From: Hoeflea_A sp039025395
GTDB lineage: Bacteria > Pseudomonadota > Alphaproteobacteria > Rhizobiales > Rhizobiaceae
Reading direction: 5' to 3'
Length of the DNA: 64,000 bases
Assembly (NCBI GenBank): GCA_039025395.1
Contig: JBCCOK010000011.1
Location: 1 to 64,000 of the forward strand
Shown here: in pieces, positions 51,962 to 60,647 of the stretch
How the letters are laid out: each line of letters opens with the position of its first letter
How positions within the stretch are numbered: position 1 is the first letter of the stretch
Notes under the pieces: generated by a model
The model's database searches: none
What the model saw: the letters and a program-made list of their open reading frames with translations, nothing else
What the model was told of the DNA's origin: nothing
Translations under genes and position numbers: made by a program

Positions 51962-52540
51962 TTAATGCGATTTTGGAAAGTCCGCGTCGATGTCCGGATG
52001 GATCTCCGCCGCCATGAGACCCTTCTCGCCCTCACCGAAGCGAACCAGAACCACCTGCCCCGGCCGCAGCTCGGCCAAGCCGTAACGGCGTAAGGTTTCC
52101 ATGTGGATGAATATGTCTTCTGTGCCTTCGCCGCGCGTGAGGAAACCGAAACCCTTCGAACGATTAAACCACTTGACCAGTGCGCGTTCGAGACCGCTCG
52201 TCGGCGTTACCTGGACGTGCGTGCGCACCGGCGGCAGTTGCGACGGATGCACTGCTGTCGACTGGTCCATCGATAGAATCCGAAAGGCTTGATAGCCCCG
52301 GTCGCGCTTCTGGATTTCACACACCACCCTCGTTCCTTCAAGGGCAGTCTGAAACCCGTCACGACGCAGGCACGTCACGTGCAATAGGACATCCGGCAGG
52401 CCGTTATCGGGCACGATGAAGCCAAAACCCTTGGCGACGTCAAACCATTTAATGACGCCTGAAATTTCTATCAGATCTACGGCTTCAGAGGACAATGCGG
52501 ATTCTGCCGCATCACCCTTGCCTGGAGATTTGTCCCCCAT
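51962..52540 (-). CDS. Double cold-shock-domain protein
   Basis: A 192-residue protein with two complete cold-shock domains, at about 27-95 (ISGVIKWFDVAKGFGFIVPD) and about 115-180 (LVKWFNRSKGFGFLTR). Both carry the RNP1-type KGFGFI/L motif for single-stranded nucleic acid. Such two-domain proteins are common in alphaproteobacteria and act in growth-phase or cold regulation. The start has a GGGG-rich site. Confidence 0.94.
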   Translation of the reverse strand: MGDKSPGKGDAAESALSSEAVDLIEISGVIKWFDVAKGFGFIVPDNGLPDVLLHVTCLRRDGFQTALEGTRVVCEIQKRDRGYQAFRILSMDQSTAVHPSQLPPVRTHVQVTPTSGLERALVKWFNRSKGFGFLTRGEGTEDIFIHMETLRRYGLAELRPGQVVLVRFGEGEKGLMAAEIHPDIDADFPKSH

Positions 52541-52722
52541 TCACCCCGGCCTCTCGAACACACAAACCCCAAGAATCAAGGATTGATTCTCTGGCCAAGG
52601 ATAACATCGGTAACGCGAGGTGATGCAAGCATTTGTTTGCTCGCGGGCAAAAATCTCAACGCCCTTGTTTATACTGCTCGGTACTATAACTTCCTCTAAG
52701 TTTGAAAATCATGGAAAGATCA

Positions 52723-53163
52723 ATGCGTTATCTACATACAATGGTTCGTGTCAGGGATGTTGATGAATCTCTGGACTTTTTCTGCAACAAACTCGGCCTT
52801 GTGGAAATCCGCAGGGTGGACAGTGAGCCAGGCCGCTTTACACTCATTTTTCTCGCCGCGCCTGAAGATAAGGAAGCCGGCGAAAGGAACAGCGCGCCCT
52901 TGCTTGAACTCACATACAATTGGGATCCGGAAGACTACACAGGCGGTCGAAACTTTGGCCATCTTGCGTTTCAGGTCGGTGATATTTACGGGCTGTGCCA
53001 GTCTCTGATGGACAAAGGCATTACCATCAACCGGCCGCCGCGCGACGGACGTATGGCCTTCATCCGGTCGCCCGACGGGATCTCGATCGAACTGCTGCAG
53101 CGCGGCGATTCGCTTCCGCAGCAGGAGCCATGGCTGTCGATGGAAAATACCGGCAGCTGGTAA
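52723..53163 (+). CDS. gloA: Lactoylglutathione lyase (glyoxalase I)
   Basis: A 146-residue glyoxalase I that isomerises the methylglyoxal-glutathione adduct. It begins MRYLHTMVRVRDVDESLDFFC; the metal ligands are His5 and Glu (LLELTYNWD), His (GHLAFQV) and Glu (ISIELLQRG). GGAAAG precedes ATG 52723; earlier in-frame ATGs at 52702 and 52711 lack a site. It is divergent from the cold-shock gene, and tRNA-Glu follows. Confidence 0.95.
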   Translation: MRYLHTMVRVRDVDESLDFFCNKLGLVEIRRVDSEPGRFTLIFLAAPEDKEAGERNSAPLLELTYNWDPEDYTGGRNFGHLAFQVGDIYGLCQSLMDKGITINRPPRDGRMAFIRSPDGISIELLQRGDSLPQQEPWLSMENTGSW

Positions 53164-53344
53164 GCACCGGTAGCCATATCATCTGCCGGCATGCAGCCAG
53201 AAATTGAACACGGACCGGCGGAGGCAGAGCCGAATATCAGCCCTCTTATCAGAGGCTTGCAGCCTTCGCATGGAGTGATGGGCAACAGCTGATTTTGCTG
53301 AACAAATCGGCCGGCAGATTTTTTCTCAAATTCGAAATTGCAGC

Positions 53345-53373
53345 TTGCGAGATTCCGACTGCCTGACTATATA
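53345..53373 (+). promoter_or_regulatory. tRNA-Glu promoter (TTGCGA / TATATA)
   Basis: TTGCGA (53345-53350) and TATATA (53368-53373) are 17 bp apart and end 11 bases before the tRNA 5' end, a textbook spacing. Confidence 0.65.
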
Positions 53374-53384
53374 AGCGCAATTGT

Positions 53385-53459
53385 GCGCCCTTCGTCTATC
53401 GGTTAGGACGCCAGATTTTCATTCTGGAAAGAGGGGTTCGATTCCCCTAGGGCGTGCCA
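53385..53459 (+). tRNA. tRNA-Glu (TTC), next to an integrase remnant
   Basis: A 75-base cloverleaf: acceptor stem GCGCCCT/AGGGCGT, anticodon loop TTTTCAT with anticodon TTC, T-loop GGTTCGATTCC, discriminator G and encoded CCA. Its 3' half would be the natural attachment site for the integrase fragment that begins about 95 bp downstream. Confidence 0.96.
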
Positions 53460-53553
53460 AAGTCTTTTATCTGTCCTTCCTTTTCAATTGCTCAGAATCC
53501 GAATTGCCGAATCTCCGGACAGGGTTGGGCGCATTACTCAGTTTTCTCATCGC

Positions 53554-53790
53554 TTAAGCGTCCGGTTTTGCGCGGCTTGCTTGCTTTCCATAGGTGCGCG
53601 CCTCGTTCGGCGTGTAGTCACCCAGAAACGCCATGACCTCGAACTCGCCCGCGCCGGCATTGGCAAGTCGGCTCGCGCCTGCGTCCAGGCACTGTTTGGA
53701 AAACCACTTGCCGAAGGTTTCTGGCCTGAACGGTCGGCCATGCGCATTCAGGACAAACAGCAACTGCTCCTTGGATACCTGGTCGGGGTC
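53554..53790 (-). pseudogene. Tyrosine-recombinase (integrase) C-terminal remnant
   Basis: A minus-strand fragment (VSKEQLLFVLNAHGRPFRPETFGKWFSKQC, then FEVMAFLGDYTPNEARTYGKQASR) that matches the C-terminal half of phage-type tyrosine recombinases: the GRPF...FGKWF segment and the final Y in a RTYGKQASR-like tail, equivalent to the catalytic tyrosine region. The HGLRK segment with the catalytic His/Arg, which should lie between DAG and ANAG, is missing (about 10 residues deleted). No N-terminal part was found. The frame stays open towards 53900 without recognisable integrase sequence. This is a dead integrase from a past insertion at tRNA-Glu. Confidence 0.75.
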
Positions 53791-53898
53791 ATCCAGGGAA
53801 AGGGCCCCAGCACGAAAACCAGGCTGGCAAAAGGCGCACCGATTGAGTTCGCTTGATCGTCCGGCATGACGCCAATACGGATTGAGACAGGCATTCGA

Positions 53899-54534
53899 TT
53901 ATGACCCACCATCTTCATCATGGGCCGGGCTGAAGCGGCGGGCGGCGAGTGCATCGACAGTATCGACCTCTCCCAGAAGCGCCATATTGGTCAGGGAGGC
54001 GCGATGCAGCTCTTGGTCGCCGGAAGAACAGGCGTCTTTTGCTACGGTCACCAGCCAGCCGACGTCCGCTGCATGGCGAAACGTCGTCTCGACGACCGAA
54101 TGCGTGGCAACCCCGGCCAAGACCAGATGCCCCACTCCTAGCTCGTCCAGACGGGTCTGCAGTTTGGTACGGTGGAAGGCACTCACCCGGTTGTGGGTCA
54201 GCACCGTTTCGCTGTCATGCGGTTCAAGGCCCGGATAGAATCTGACGCCCCATGACCCCTCTTCCATCGCCTTTCGCGCTATGACGTTTCGAAAGATCGG
54301 GCCGTTGGCGATCACGTCCTCATGCCCGGGCGCAAACGCAATCCGCACATGGATCAAAGGTATGTCCAAATCGCGCGCCCCAGCCAAAAGCCGACCGGCC
54401 GCCGCCAGGACACTCGCCCTTTGCGTATCGCCATCGGCGACGCCCATGCGAATTGCCCCGTCGGGGTGAAGCACCTCATTCTGATAATGCAGCGCCAGAA
54501 CCGCGGTGCGGGTCGGGTCACCCCTTGTCAGCAT
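53899..54534 (-). CDS. Isochorismatase-fold protein lacking catalytic Asp and Cys
   Basis: A 211-residue member of the isochorismatase-like fold and last gene of the catabolic operon. The core fits (TAVLALHYQNEV, HLVLAGVATHSVVETTFRHA), but the family's catalytic Asp after the first strand is His (LALHYQ instead of xxIDxQ), and the Cys of the ATNxCVE motif is Val (ATHSVVE). It may therefore be non-hydrolytic, a lyase or a regulatory partner. ATG 54534 lies inside the end of the MBL gene, so it is co-translated. Confidence 0.85.
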   Translation of the reverse strand: MLTRGDPTRTAVLALHYQNEVLHPDGAIRMGVADGDTQRASVLAAAGRLLAGARDLDIPLIHVRIAFAPGHEDVIANGPIFRNVIARKAMEEGSWGVRFYPGLEPHDSETVLTHNRVSAFHRTKLQTRLDELGVGHLVLAGVATHSVVETTFRHAADVGWLVTVAKDACSSGDQELHRASLTNMALLGEVDTVDALAARRFSPAHDEDGGS

Positions 54535-55411
54535 GATACCGCACCGCAAACCCTATCCATTCTGGTGCGTCCCAATCTGGATGCGCCGCCGTCATCTCGG
54601 ACGTGAGGGTCTCCACCATGTCGTTGACGCCCATGCCGCCGCCTGACAATTCCTTTACGCGCTCCTGGATCGTATCCATGTAGCTACCCACTGCGCGTAG
54701 GATCTCAGGCCCGCCGGTTTCTCCGTGGCCAGGGACCACGGTCTCAGGGTTCATTGCTTCCATCTCGGCAATGGCAGCGCGCCATCTTGCCGCGTCGATG
54801 TCTTCATCGTCAGGCGGAAACCATGGAAAGATCGGGAATATTCGGTTTTCAGCAAGATCGCCGGTGAACAAGATGCTCACATCCGGAAGCCAGACCACTT
54901 GATCGGCGAGCGTATGGGCCTGTCCCCAGGTCATGAACTCCACTGTCCTCCCGCCAAGGTCCAACACGTGGCGAGAGCCCGTCCATGTCCGGTCGGGCGC
55001 CACCAACTCTGTCCCCTCCAGCGCCGACACAACAGGTGCCCCGAAACCACGGAACATACTGAGGTAGGGGTCTCCTTTTACAGCCAGTTCATCAGCCTGC
55101 GCCAGGTTATAGAAGATCTCGGCCACGCCTTTGAAAGCTTGGGCACCGAATCCATGTTCAGGGTGAAAATGCGTCAGTGTGAGAATGAGACGCCGGTTAT
55201 CCGCCACCCGTTGTGCGACCTCTAAGACGCGTTTGCCGTTGACCGGCCCCATGCCACAATCGACAACGAGCGCTGCGTCGTTGCCAAGGACAATCCCAAC
55301 ATTCGGCACCAGTGGCACCCGACGGTCTGGGATAACAAAAACGCCAGGCGCAAGCTCGGTCAGACCTGCTGGATCAATATCGGGCGGGGGCATTGGGTCG
55401 TTGTCGGTCAT
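54518..55411 (-). CDS. Metallo-beta-lactamase-fold hydrolase
   Basis: A 297-residue MBL-fold protein. The metal motif is THFHPEHGFGA, where the usual HxHxDH reads HxHxEH. Further ligands: His and Asp in FTGDLAENRIF and the final His in VVPGHGETGG. No signal peptide. Its start is one base after the cupin stop. The family often hydrolyses thioesters, lactones or amides; here a role in the same degradation pathway is inferred from the operon. Confidence 0.88.
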   Translation of the reverse strand: MTDNDPMPPPDIDPAGLTELAPGVFVIPDRRVPLVPNVGIVLGNDAALVVDCGMGPVNGKRVLEVAQRVADNRRLILTLTHFHPEHGFGAQAFKGVAEIFYNLAQADELAVKGDPYLSMFRGFGAPVVSALEGTELVAPDRTWTGSRHVLDLGGRTVEFMTWGQAHTLADQVVWLPDVSILFTGDLAENRIFPIFPWFPPDDEDIDAARWRAAIAEMEAMNPETVVPGHGETGGPEILRAVGSYMDTIQERVKELSGGGMGVNDMVETLTSEMTAAHPDWDAPEWIGFAVRYHADKG

Positions 55412-55412
55412 G

Positions 55413-55865
55413 CTATTTCCCTTTCGGTCTCGCCAGTTCCGGATACTGCGACATCAATGCATCCACCCTTTGATCGAGGGCAGGCACGGTGACAACGTTT
55501 TCCTGCTCGGCCGGATCGTTGCGTGCGGTGATCGCAGATGCCGGTTCTGTAAGGCTGAGGTTAAACGCAACATGCGGCACTTCTGGTGGGATAAAGCAGA
55601 AGGTGCCAGGAGCGATCAGGCAAGCGTTTTCCAATGTCATGCCCCAATGCAGAGCAATCCGGCCAGTTATACCGTAAATCGCAGTTTCGAAATCTCTGTG
55701 GTAATGCACCTTCGCTCTCCCGCCTGGCGGAAAAGCAGTAAGGTTCATGGATATGCCACTGGCATTTGCGCTTGCGCCGCTGATTCCAAAAAACTGTGGC
55801 ATTCCCTGCCGAGCCTCGGAGGCGGTCTCAGGTGTAAGGATGACAACGGGACGGAACTCAGTCAT
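55413..55865 (-). CDS. Cupin-domain protein
   Basis: A 150-residue single-cupin protein. Motif 1 appears as PPGGRAKVHYHRDFETAIYGITG and motif 2 as PGTFCFIPPEVPHVAFN, giving His/His/Glu/His metal ligands. The start ATG 55865 overlaps the livM stop (ATGA). Enzymatic (dioxygenase or isomerase) or ligand-binding roles are both possible; the operon suggests pathway substrate binding. Confidence 0.87.
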   Translation of the reverse strand: MTEFRPVVILTPETASEARQGMPQFFGISGASANASGISMNLTAFPPGGRAKVHYHRDFETAIYGITGRIALHWGMTLENACLIAPGTFCFIPPEVPHVAFNLSLTEPASAITARNDPAEQENVVTVPALDQRVDALMSQYPELARPKGK

Positions 55866-56983
55866 TGCGTCTCTTCCTTCTGCTTTGGCGTGGGTGCGTG
55901 GCGACGAGGCCATATGACCTCGCGCCCGCCGGTTATCCCTTGCGGCCTAAAGACCAGGATAGCCAGCATGACACCGGCAAGCACAACGTCGCCCAGGCCT
56001 GCAGGGGCGCTGAGTGCAACTGGACCCATGGGGATGCCGACTTCCAGAAGTCGAAGGAGCTCCGCCAGGAGAGAAATTGCAAAGGTACCAACCACAGCGC
56101 CGGTCAGGCTACGCTGGCCGCCGACAACCAGCATTGTCAGAAAAAGGAAGGTGCTGTCGAGATAGAAAGTCTCCACTCTGAGCGTGCCAAGGAAATGGCC
56201 ATAAAGCGCCCCTGCCATCCCTGAGACGAAGGCGCTGATCACGAAGGCGATCAGCCGGAGCGGCACCGGTAGCAACGCGCTCGCACGGGCGGCGACTTCA
56301 TCTTCCCGCGTGGCTCGGAGCGCCAGTGCCCAGCGAGTCTCCTGGTAGACGAAGGCTATTGTGACCGCGACGCAGGCCCATATCGCCGCAGGCCAGAGCT
56401 TGACCCAAGTGTTGAGCCCCATCAGCGAAGTTTGCCCGCCGGTGACCGAAGTCCAGTTCCCCAGTCCTATATAGGCGATAATCAGAAGCGACAGTGTGGC
56501 TATGGCTGCCGCTATCCCCGACAACCGCATGAGCGGCCAGCCGACCACCGCCGCTACGGCCGCTGCCACACAGCCCGCAGCCAGGGTCCCGGCCAACGGC
56601 GATATCTGGAGCGCGTTAAGCCAGTCTGGCAGATTCGGGAGGAAGGTCTGTTTCAACATCGGGTTCAGCGTCGTCAGTGCCGAGACGTAAGCGCCGATGG
56701 CCATGAAGCCGACCGCGCTGAATGTTAGAATACCCGAATTGCCCATAAAAATATAAAGTCCGACGACTGCGACGAGGTTCACAAGCGCCAGAGTCACACG
56801 CCTTTCGAGAACGATGTCCCCCATCATGCCCAGTGGCGCGATCAGCAAAATCGCTCCCAAAAGGATGAAGAGTGGCGACAGGCGGCGCAGCTCCTCCCGC
56901 CAGACCGGAGCGGTGGACGCTGAAAGGCCCTTTAAGTCAGCTTGCGGGGTTGACGCAGGGGTCGCGGAACGATGAGACATCAA
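55862..56983 (-). CDS. livM: Branched-chain amino acid-type ABC permease LivM
   Basis: A 373-residue inner-membrane permease of the LIV (HAAT) ABC family with about ten helices. It has the LivM hallmark GNSGILTFSAVGFMAIGAYVSAL and the coupling region ALRATREDEVAARASA. An N-terminal 30-residue extension is present. It overlaps livH and the cupin by 4 bases each, part of a five-gene transporter. Confidence 0.94.
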   Translation of the reverse strand: MMSHRSATPASTPQADLKGLSASTAPVWREELRRLSPLFILLGAILLIAPLGMMGDIVLERRVTLALVNLVAVVGLYIFMGNSGILTFSAVGFMAIGAYVSALTTLNPMLKQTFLPNLPDWLNALQISPLAGTLAAGCVAAAVAAVVGWPLMRLSGIAAAIATLSLLIIAYIGLGNWTSVTGGQTSLMGLNTWVKLWPAAIWACVAVTIAFVYQETRWALALRATREDEVAARASALLPVPLRLIAFVISAFVSGMAGALYGHFLGTLRVETFYLDSTFLFLTMLVVGGQRSLTGAVVGTFAISLLAELLRLLEVGIPMGPVALSAPAGLGDVVLAGVMLAILVFRPQGITGGREVIWPRRHAPTPKQKEETQ

Positions 56984-57867
56984 ACACGCTCCTTGAGACC
57001 GCGGGCAGGGAACAGACCGTTGGGGCGAAACAGAACCACCAGGATCACGGCAAGGAAAAGGATAGCTTCACGAAACGGGCGCAGATCGGCGGGTAAGAAA
57101 GCTTGTAGAAAGGAAGATGCCATACCAACGAGAAGCCCACCCGCGACGACCCCCCAGAGGTTACCGAGCCCTCCGATCACTGTTGCCACAAAGGCTATGA
57201 TCACGATCTGCACCCCAAGTCTTGGTTGAACGAAACCCGTCTGCGCGGCGTAAAGGATTGCCACCGCTGCTGCCAGAACTCCGCTCACGACGAAAGCCAC
57301 TGCGATGACGACATCAGCTCGCACACCCACCAACCGGGACATGGTGAAGTCCTCAGCCGCGGCGCGCATCTGAAGCCCCAGCCGCGTTCGCTTCAGCAAA
57401 AACAGAAGCGCCAGCAAAAGTATGGCGCAGGTCACGATGGTTACGATTTTCAGCAGCCCGATCTGCACACCGCCCACGTTCAATGTTTCCGCTAAAACTG
57501 GCAGCGGATCCAGCGGCTTGGCCCGCGAGCCGACGGCAAAAATCAGTAACTTCTGAATGAGGACGCTGACGGCAAAGGAAGCGATCAGCATGGTCGCTTG
57601 GTCGGCCGCCCTGAGCGGGCGGAAGGCTACGCGTTCGGTCAGGACTGCCAGCGCAACGGCCACCAGCACCGCCGCCGACACAGCCATGACCAGCGGATGT
57701 CCTGACAAGGCAAAGAGCGCATAGGCTGCGCAGGTGATAAACTCCGCATGGGCGAAGTTCGCCAGTCGCATGACCGAAAAGATGAGCCCGATGCCAAGCG
57801 CGGTCAGCGCATAGAGGCCACCCAAGCTCAGCGCATCGACAATGACCTGAACGACGTATCCCATCAC
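56980..57867 (-). CDS. livH: Branched-chain amino acid-type ABC permease LivH
   Basis: A 295-residue LIV-family permease with eight to nine helices (VDALSLGGLYALTALGIGLIF at the N-terminus; RAAAEDFTMSRLVGVRADVVIA as the ATPase-coupling region). It pairs with LivM to form the channel. The start overlaps the livF stop (ATGA). Confidence 0.95.
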   Translation of the reverse strand: MMGYVVQVIVDALSLGGLYALTALGIGLIFSVMRLANFAHAEFITCAAYALFALSGHPLVMAVSAAVLVAVALAVLTERVAFRPLRAADQATMLIASFAVSVLIQKLLIFAVGSRAKPLDPLPVLAETLNVGGVQIGLLKIVTIVTCAILLLALLFLLKRTRLGLQMRAAAEDFTMSRLVGVRADVVIAVAFVVSGVLAAAVAILYAAQTGFVQPRLGVQIVIIAFVATVIGGLGNLWGVVAGGLLVGMASSFLQAFLPADLRPFREAILFLAVILVVLFRPNGLFPARGLKERV

Positions 57868-58598
57868 TCGATAACCCCTTCGCCCAGGCCGAAATACGCG
57901 GCCTCGAATCCGGGATGCTTTTCCAGTTCCGTTGAGGGGCCGGTGAGCCGAATCTCGCCGCCGCTGATCACGTAGGTCCGGTCTGAGGCTGCCAGCGCCC
58001 GGCCAGCGTTCTGCTCAACGACCAACACAGTCACACCGTCGTCGCGGACCCGGCGAATGATGTCATAGATCTGTTCTGTCACCCGCGGGGCGAGGCCAAG
58101 GGAAGGTTCGTCCAGCATCAGCAGGCGCGGCTGTGCCAGCAGCGCGCGTACGATCACCAGCATCTGTTGTTCGCCGCCCGATAACAGCCCCGCATGGCCA
58201 TGGCGCCGCTCGCCAAGGATCGGAAACTGGTCGAAGTATTCTTCAATCTCTGCCTCGACGGCGCTTGCGTCGTTTCGGATGGTTGCACCTAGTTGTAAGT
58301 TTTCCAGCACCGTGAGCCCCGCGAATACGTGCCTGCCTTCGGGCACCATGGCGATGCCGCAACGTACGGTCCGTTCCAGCGGCGCCCCCAATAAGGACTG
58401 CTGTTCGTATGTGATCTCGCCCACTGTGGCCGGCACGAGACCTGCAATTGCGGACAGGAGCGTCGTCTTACCCGCGCCATTCGGCCCGATTATCGAGACG
58501 ATCTCTCCGGGGTCGATATGCATCGCGACATGGCGCAGGGCGACCACTTTGCCGTATCGCACCGTGAGGTCGCGCACACGCAGCTCTGCTTGGGTCAT
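57864..58598 (-). CDS. livF: ABC transporter ATP-binding protein LivF
   Basis: A 244-residue ATPase. Walker A GPNGAGKTT, signature LSGGEQQM, Walker B LLMLDEPSLGLAP and switch region VVEQNAGRALAASDR fit LivF. It overlaps livG by 4 bases. Confidence 0.96.
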   Translation of the reverse strand: MTQAELRVRDLTVRYGKVVALRHVAMHIDPGEIVSIIGPNGAGKTTLLSAIAGLVPATVGEITYEQQSLLGAPLERTVRCGIAMVPEGRHVFAGLTVLENLQLGATIRNDASAVEAEIEEYFDQFPILGERRHGHAGLLSGGEQQMLVIVRALLAQPRLLMLDEPSLGLAPRVTEQIYDIIRRVRDDGVTVLVVEQNAGRALAASDRTYVISGGEIRLTGPSTELEKHPGFEAAYFGLGEGVIE

Positions 58599-59326
58599 GC
58601 CTGATAGTCCTCCCCGAGATAGGCGGAGCGGAATTGCGGGTTCGCCATCACCTTCTCGGGCGATCCGGCATCAATCACGCGCCCGCCCGACAGGACGTGA
58701 AGGCGAGCACAAATCGCAGTGACCAGCCGCATGTTGTGTTCGATCAGCATGATACTGCATGCGAAATCAGACCGTATCTGGGTGATTTGCTCGCCGAGCT
58801 CTTCAGCCTCGGCCAGTGTCATGCCAGCGGCAGGTTCGTCCAACAGTAGGTATCGGGGCGCCAACGCCAGTGCGCGGGCCAGCCCCACCCTGCGTTCGTC
58901 GCCATAGCTCAGCCCGTCCCCGAGCAGGTCTACCTTGTCCCCGATGCCCAGGTAACCGAGAAGCTCGACCGCGCGATGACGCGCCGCTCTGCGGCCCATA
59001 CCGCGACCAGTCAGGGCCGCTTCAACGTTTTCGGAAACGGTGAGTCCCCGGAACAGTCTGACCGCCTGGAAGCTACGGACGACGCCGCCCCGCGCGTACC
59101 AGTCTGCAGACTGCGCTGGAGCCGATGCTCCGTCCAACGTGATCCGGCCTTCGTGTGGGCGCTGAAAACCACTCAGCACGTTTACCATGGTGGTCTTGCC
59201 GGCCCCGTTTGGGCCGACAAGTCCAATGATCTCCCCTGTCGCCAGTTCAAGTGACACGTCCGAGAGCGCCTGCACACCAGAAAAGTGTACCGAGATATTC
59301 TCGGCCCTAAGTCCGCTCTCGGTCAC
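58595..59326 (-). CDS. livG: ABC transporter ATP-binding protein LivG
   Basis: A 243-residue ATPase partner of LivF. Walker A GPNGAGKTT, the ABC signature at LSYGDERRV (a G/D-rich variant usual for LivG), Walker B YLLLDEPAAGM and the switch IEHNM are present. It starts 10 bases after the binding-protein gene. Confidence 0.96.
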   Translation of the reverse strand: MTESGLRAENISVHFSGVQALSDVSLELATGEIIGLVGPNGAGKTTMVNVLSGFQRPHEGRITLDGASAPAQSADWYARGGVVRSFQAVRLFRGLTVSENVEAALTGRGMGRRAARHRAVELLGYLGIGDKVDLLGDGLSYGDERRVGLARALALAPRYLLLDEPAAGMTLAEAEELGEQITQIRSDFACSIMLIEHNMRLVTAICARLHVLSGGRVIDAGSPEKVMANPQFRSAYLGEDYQA

Positions 59327-59336
59327 CGCCCGATCC

Positions 59337-60503
59337 TCAGTTCAGGTTGAACTCGCTGGGCGAAAACTTCCCGACCGCAGAGAATTTCCCGTCGGTCGCC
59401 TTGATAATGGTCATGGGCCGAGTGGTTGAGATATGCAGCTCGGGCGTAAAGGTAGTCGGCCCAATCATCAGGGGTTCGTCCTGAAAGGCGTTCATCTCTG
59501 CAGCTACCGCTTCGGCATCGAAGGTTCCAGCCCTTTCCACAGCGCGCGCCCAAGCCTCAATCATCGAATACCCCCGTAGCGCATAACTTGCATCGGCACG
59601 CGCACCGTATTCCTCTTCATAACGGGCGAAGAAATCGTTGATCCGCTGCTCGGGATCGTCGCCATAGAACGATCCATACTGAGAGACGTAAAACTCGCTC
59701 AGGTCCGGAACAGTTCCAATCCAGTAGTCGCCGTCCATTGATTCACCCGATACGATGGGCATATCGAGCCCAGCCGCCCGGATCTGACGCAAGGCCGACG
59801 GTCCGCCCGGCGCATAGGAGCAGAACATCATAACCTGAGGCTTTTCCTCAAGCCCGGAAATCCGGGTCACCTGCGCCGCTATGCTGGCATCGCCGTTCAG
59901 GAAGACGTCACTGCCCAAAACCGCGGTTTCGCCTCCAAGTTCCTTGAAACGCTGCTCGAAAGCCCCGCAGAGTGATTTTGTGTAGGCTATGGTGTTGTCG
60001 AGAAGAACATAAGCCGTGGTCCAGCCCTGGTCCTCAAACGCCCATTCCGCCAGCATGGCTCCCTGCGACTGACTGGCGTTGGACATAGAATAGGCATACG
60101 GCCCTATGCCCTGAACGCCGAACTTGGGGTCCGAAGCGCCTGATAGCGAGATCACCCCATTCTGCTGCGCTACGAACGCGCCGGGCGCGCCGAAGTCGAA
60201 ATCAGAAGGGAACATAATCGCCTTGGCGCCTTGGTCGATGACTGAGAGCGCCCCATCCGCTCCCAGCGATGGCTCTGATTTGTTATCGAACTCGAGGATT
60301 TCGATCTGTTGATCAAGGAGGCCGCCAGCGCTGTTGATTTCCTTTACCGCAAGGCGAGCGCCATTGATGGTCGAGGCATCAATGGGCTGGAACCAGCCAC
60401 TGAACGACATTACAAAGCCGACCTTTGCGTCTTGCGCCAAGGCCGGAAGCGACGCCAAGGCGGCCGCGGCAAATGCCGCGCCGAGGAATGTGGTCTTTCT
60501 CAT
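59337..60503 (-). CDS. livK: LIV-type periplasmic substrate-binding protein
   Basis: A 388-residue type I periplasmic binding protein. Signal peptide to ALA-QD (about residue 23), then the Leu/Ile/Val-binding fold: VGFVMSFSGWFQPIDASTINGARLAVKEIN, and RGYSMIEAWARAVERAG near the end. These proteins bind amino acids, amides, urea-like or aromatic compounds; the operon suggests a ureido or amide compound, not necessarily a branched-chain amino acid. A good AGGAG site precedes the ATG. Confidence 0.93.
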   Translation of the reverse strand: MRKTTFLGAAFAAAALASLPALAQDAKVGFVMSFSGWFQPIDASTINGARLAVKEINSAGGLLDQQIEILEFDNKSEPSLGADGALSVIDQGAKAIMFPSDFDFGAPGAFVAQQNGVISLSGASDPKFGVQGIGPYAYSMSNASQSQGAMLAEWAFEDQGWTTAYVLLDNTIAYTKSLCGAFEQRFKELGGETAVLGSDVFLNGDASIAAQVTRISGLEEKPQVMMFCSYAPGGPSALRQIRAAGLDMPIVSGESMDGDYWIGTVPDLSEFYVSQYGSFYGDDPEQRINDFFARYEEEYGARADASYALRGYSMIEAWARAVERAGTFDAEAVAAEMNAFQDEPLMIGPTTFTPELHISTTRPMTIIKATDGKFSAVGKFSPSEFNLN

Positions 60504-60647
60504 GTTCAGTCTCCTTTTGGTTGGGTCCGGCCGCAGTTGCGCCCGGATTTTTTTGGTCTTTTTGCCCTCGTTAGCCGCAATGCTGGTAGGATGCTCCCCA
60601 TTCCCGACCCTCCGTCGAACGTCGAAGGCTCGAAACGCACCTTTTTT

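Noticed and set aside
53748..53954. 68-codon minus-strand frame overlapping the integrase remnant
   Set aside because: Different frame from the recognisable integrase sequence and without a family signature.
55179..56165. 328-codon plus-strand frame in the liv operon
   Set aside because: Spans the ends of three coupled minus-strand genes and has no recognisable domain.
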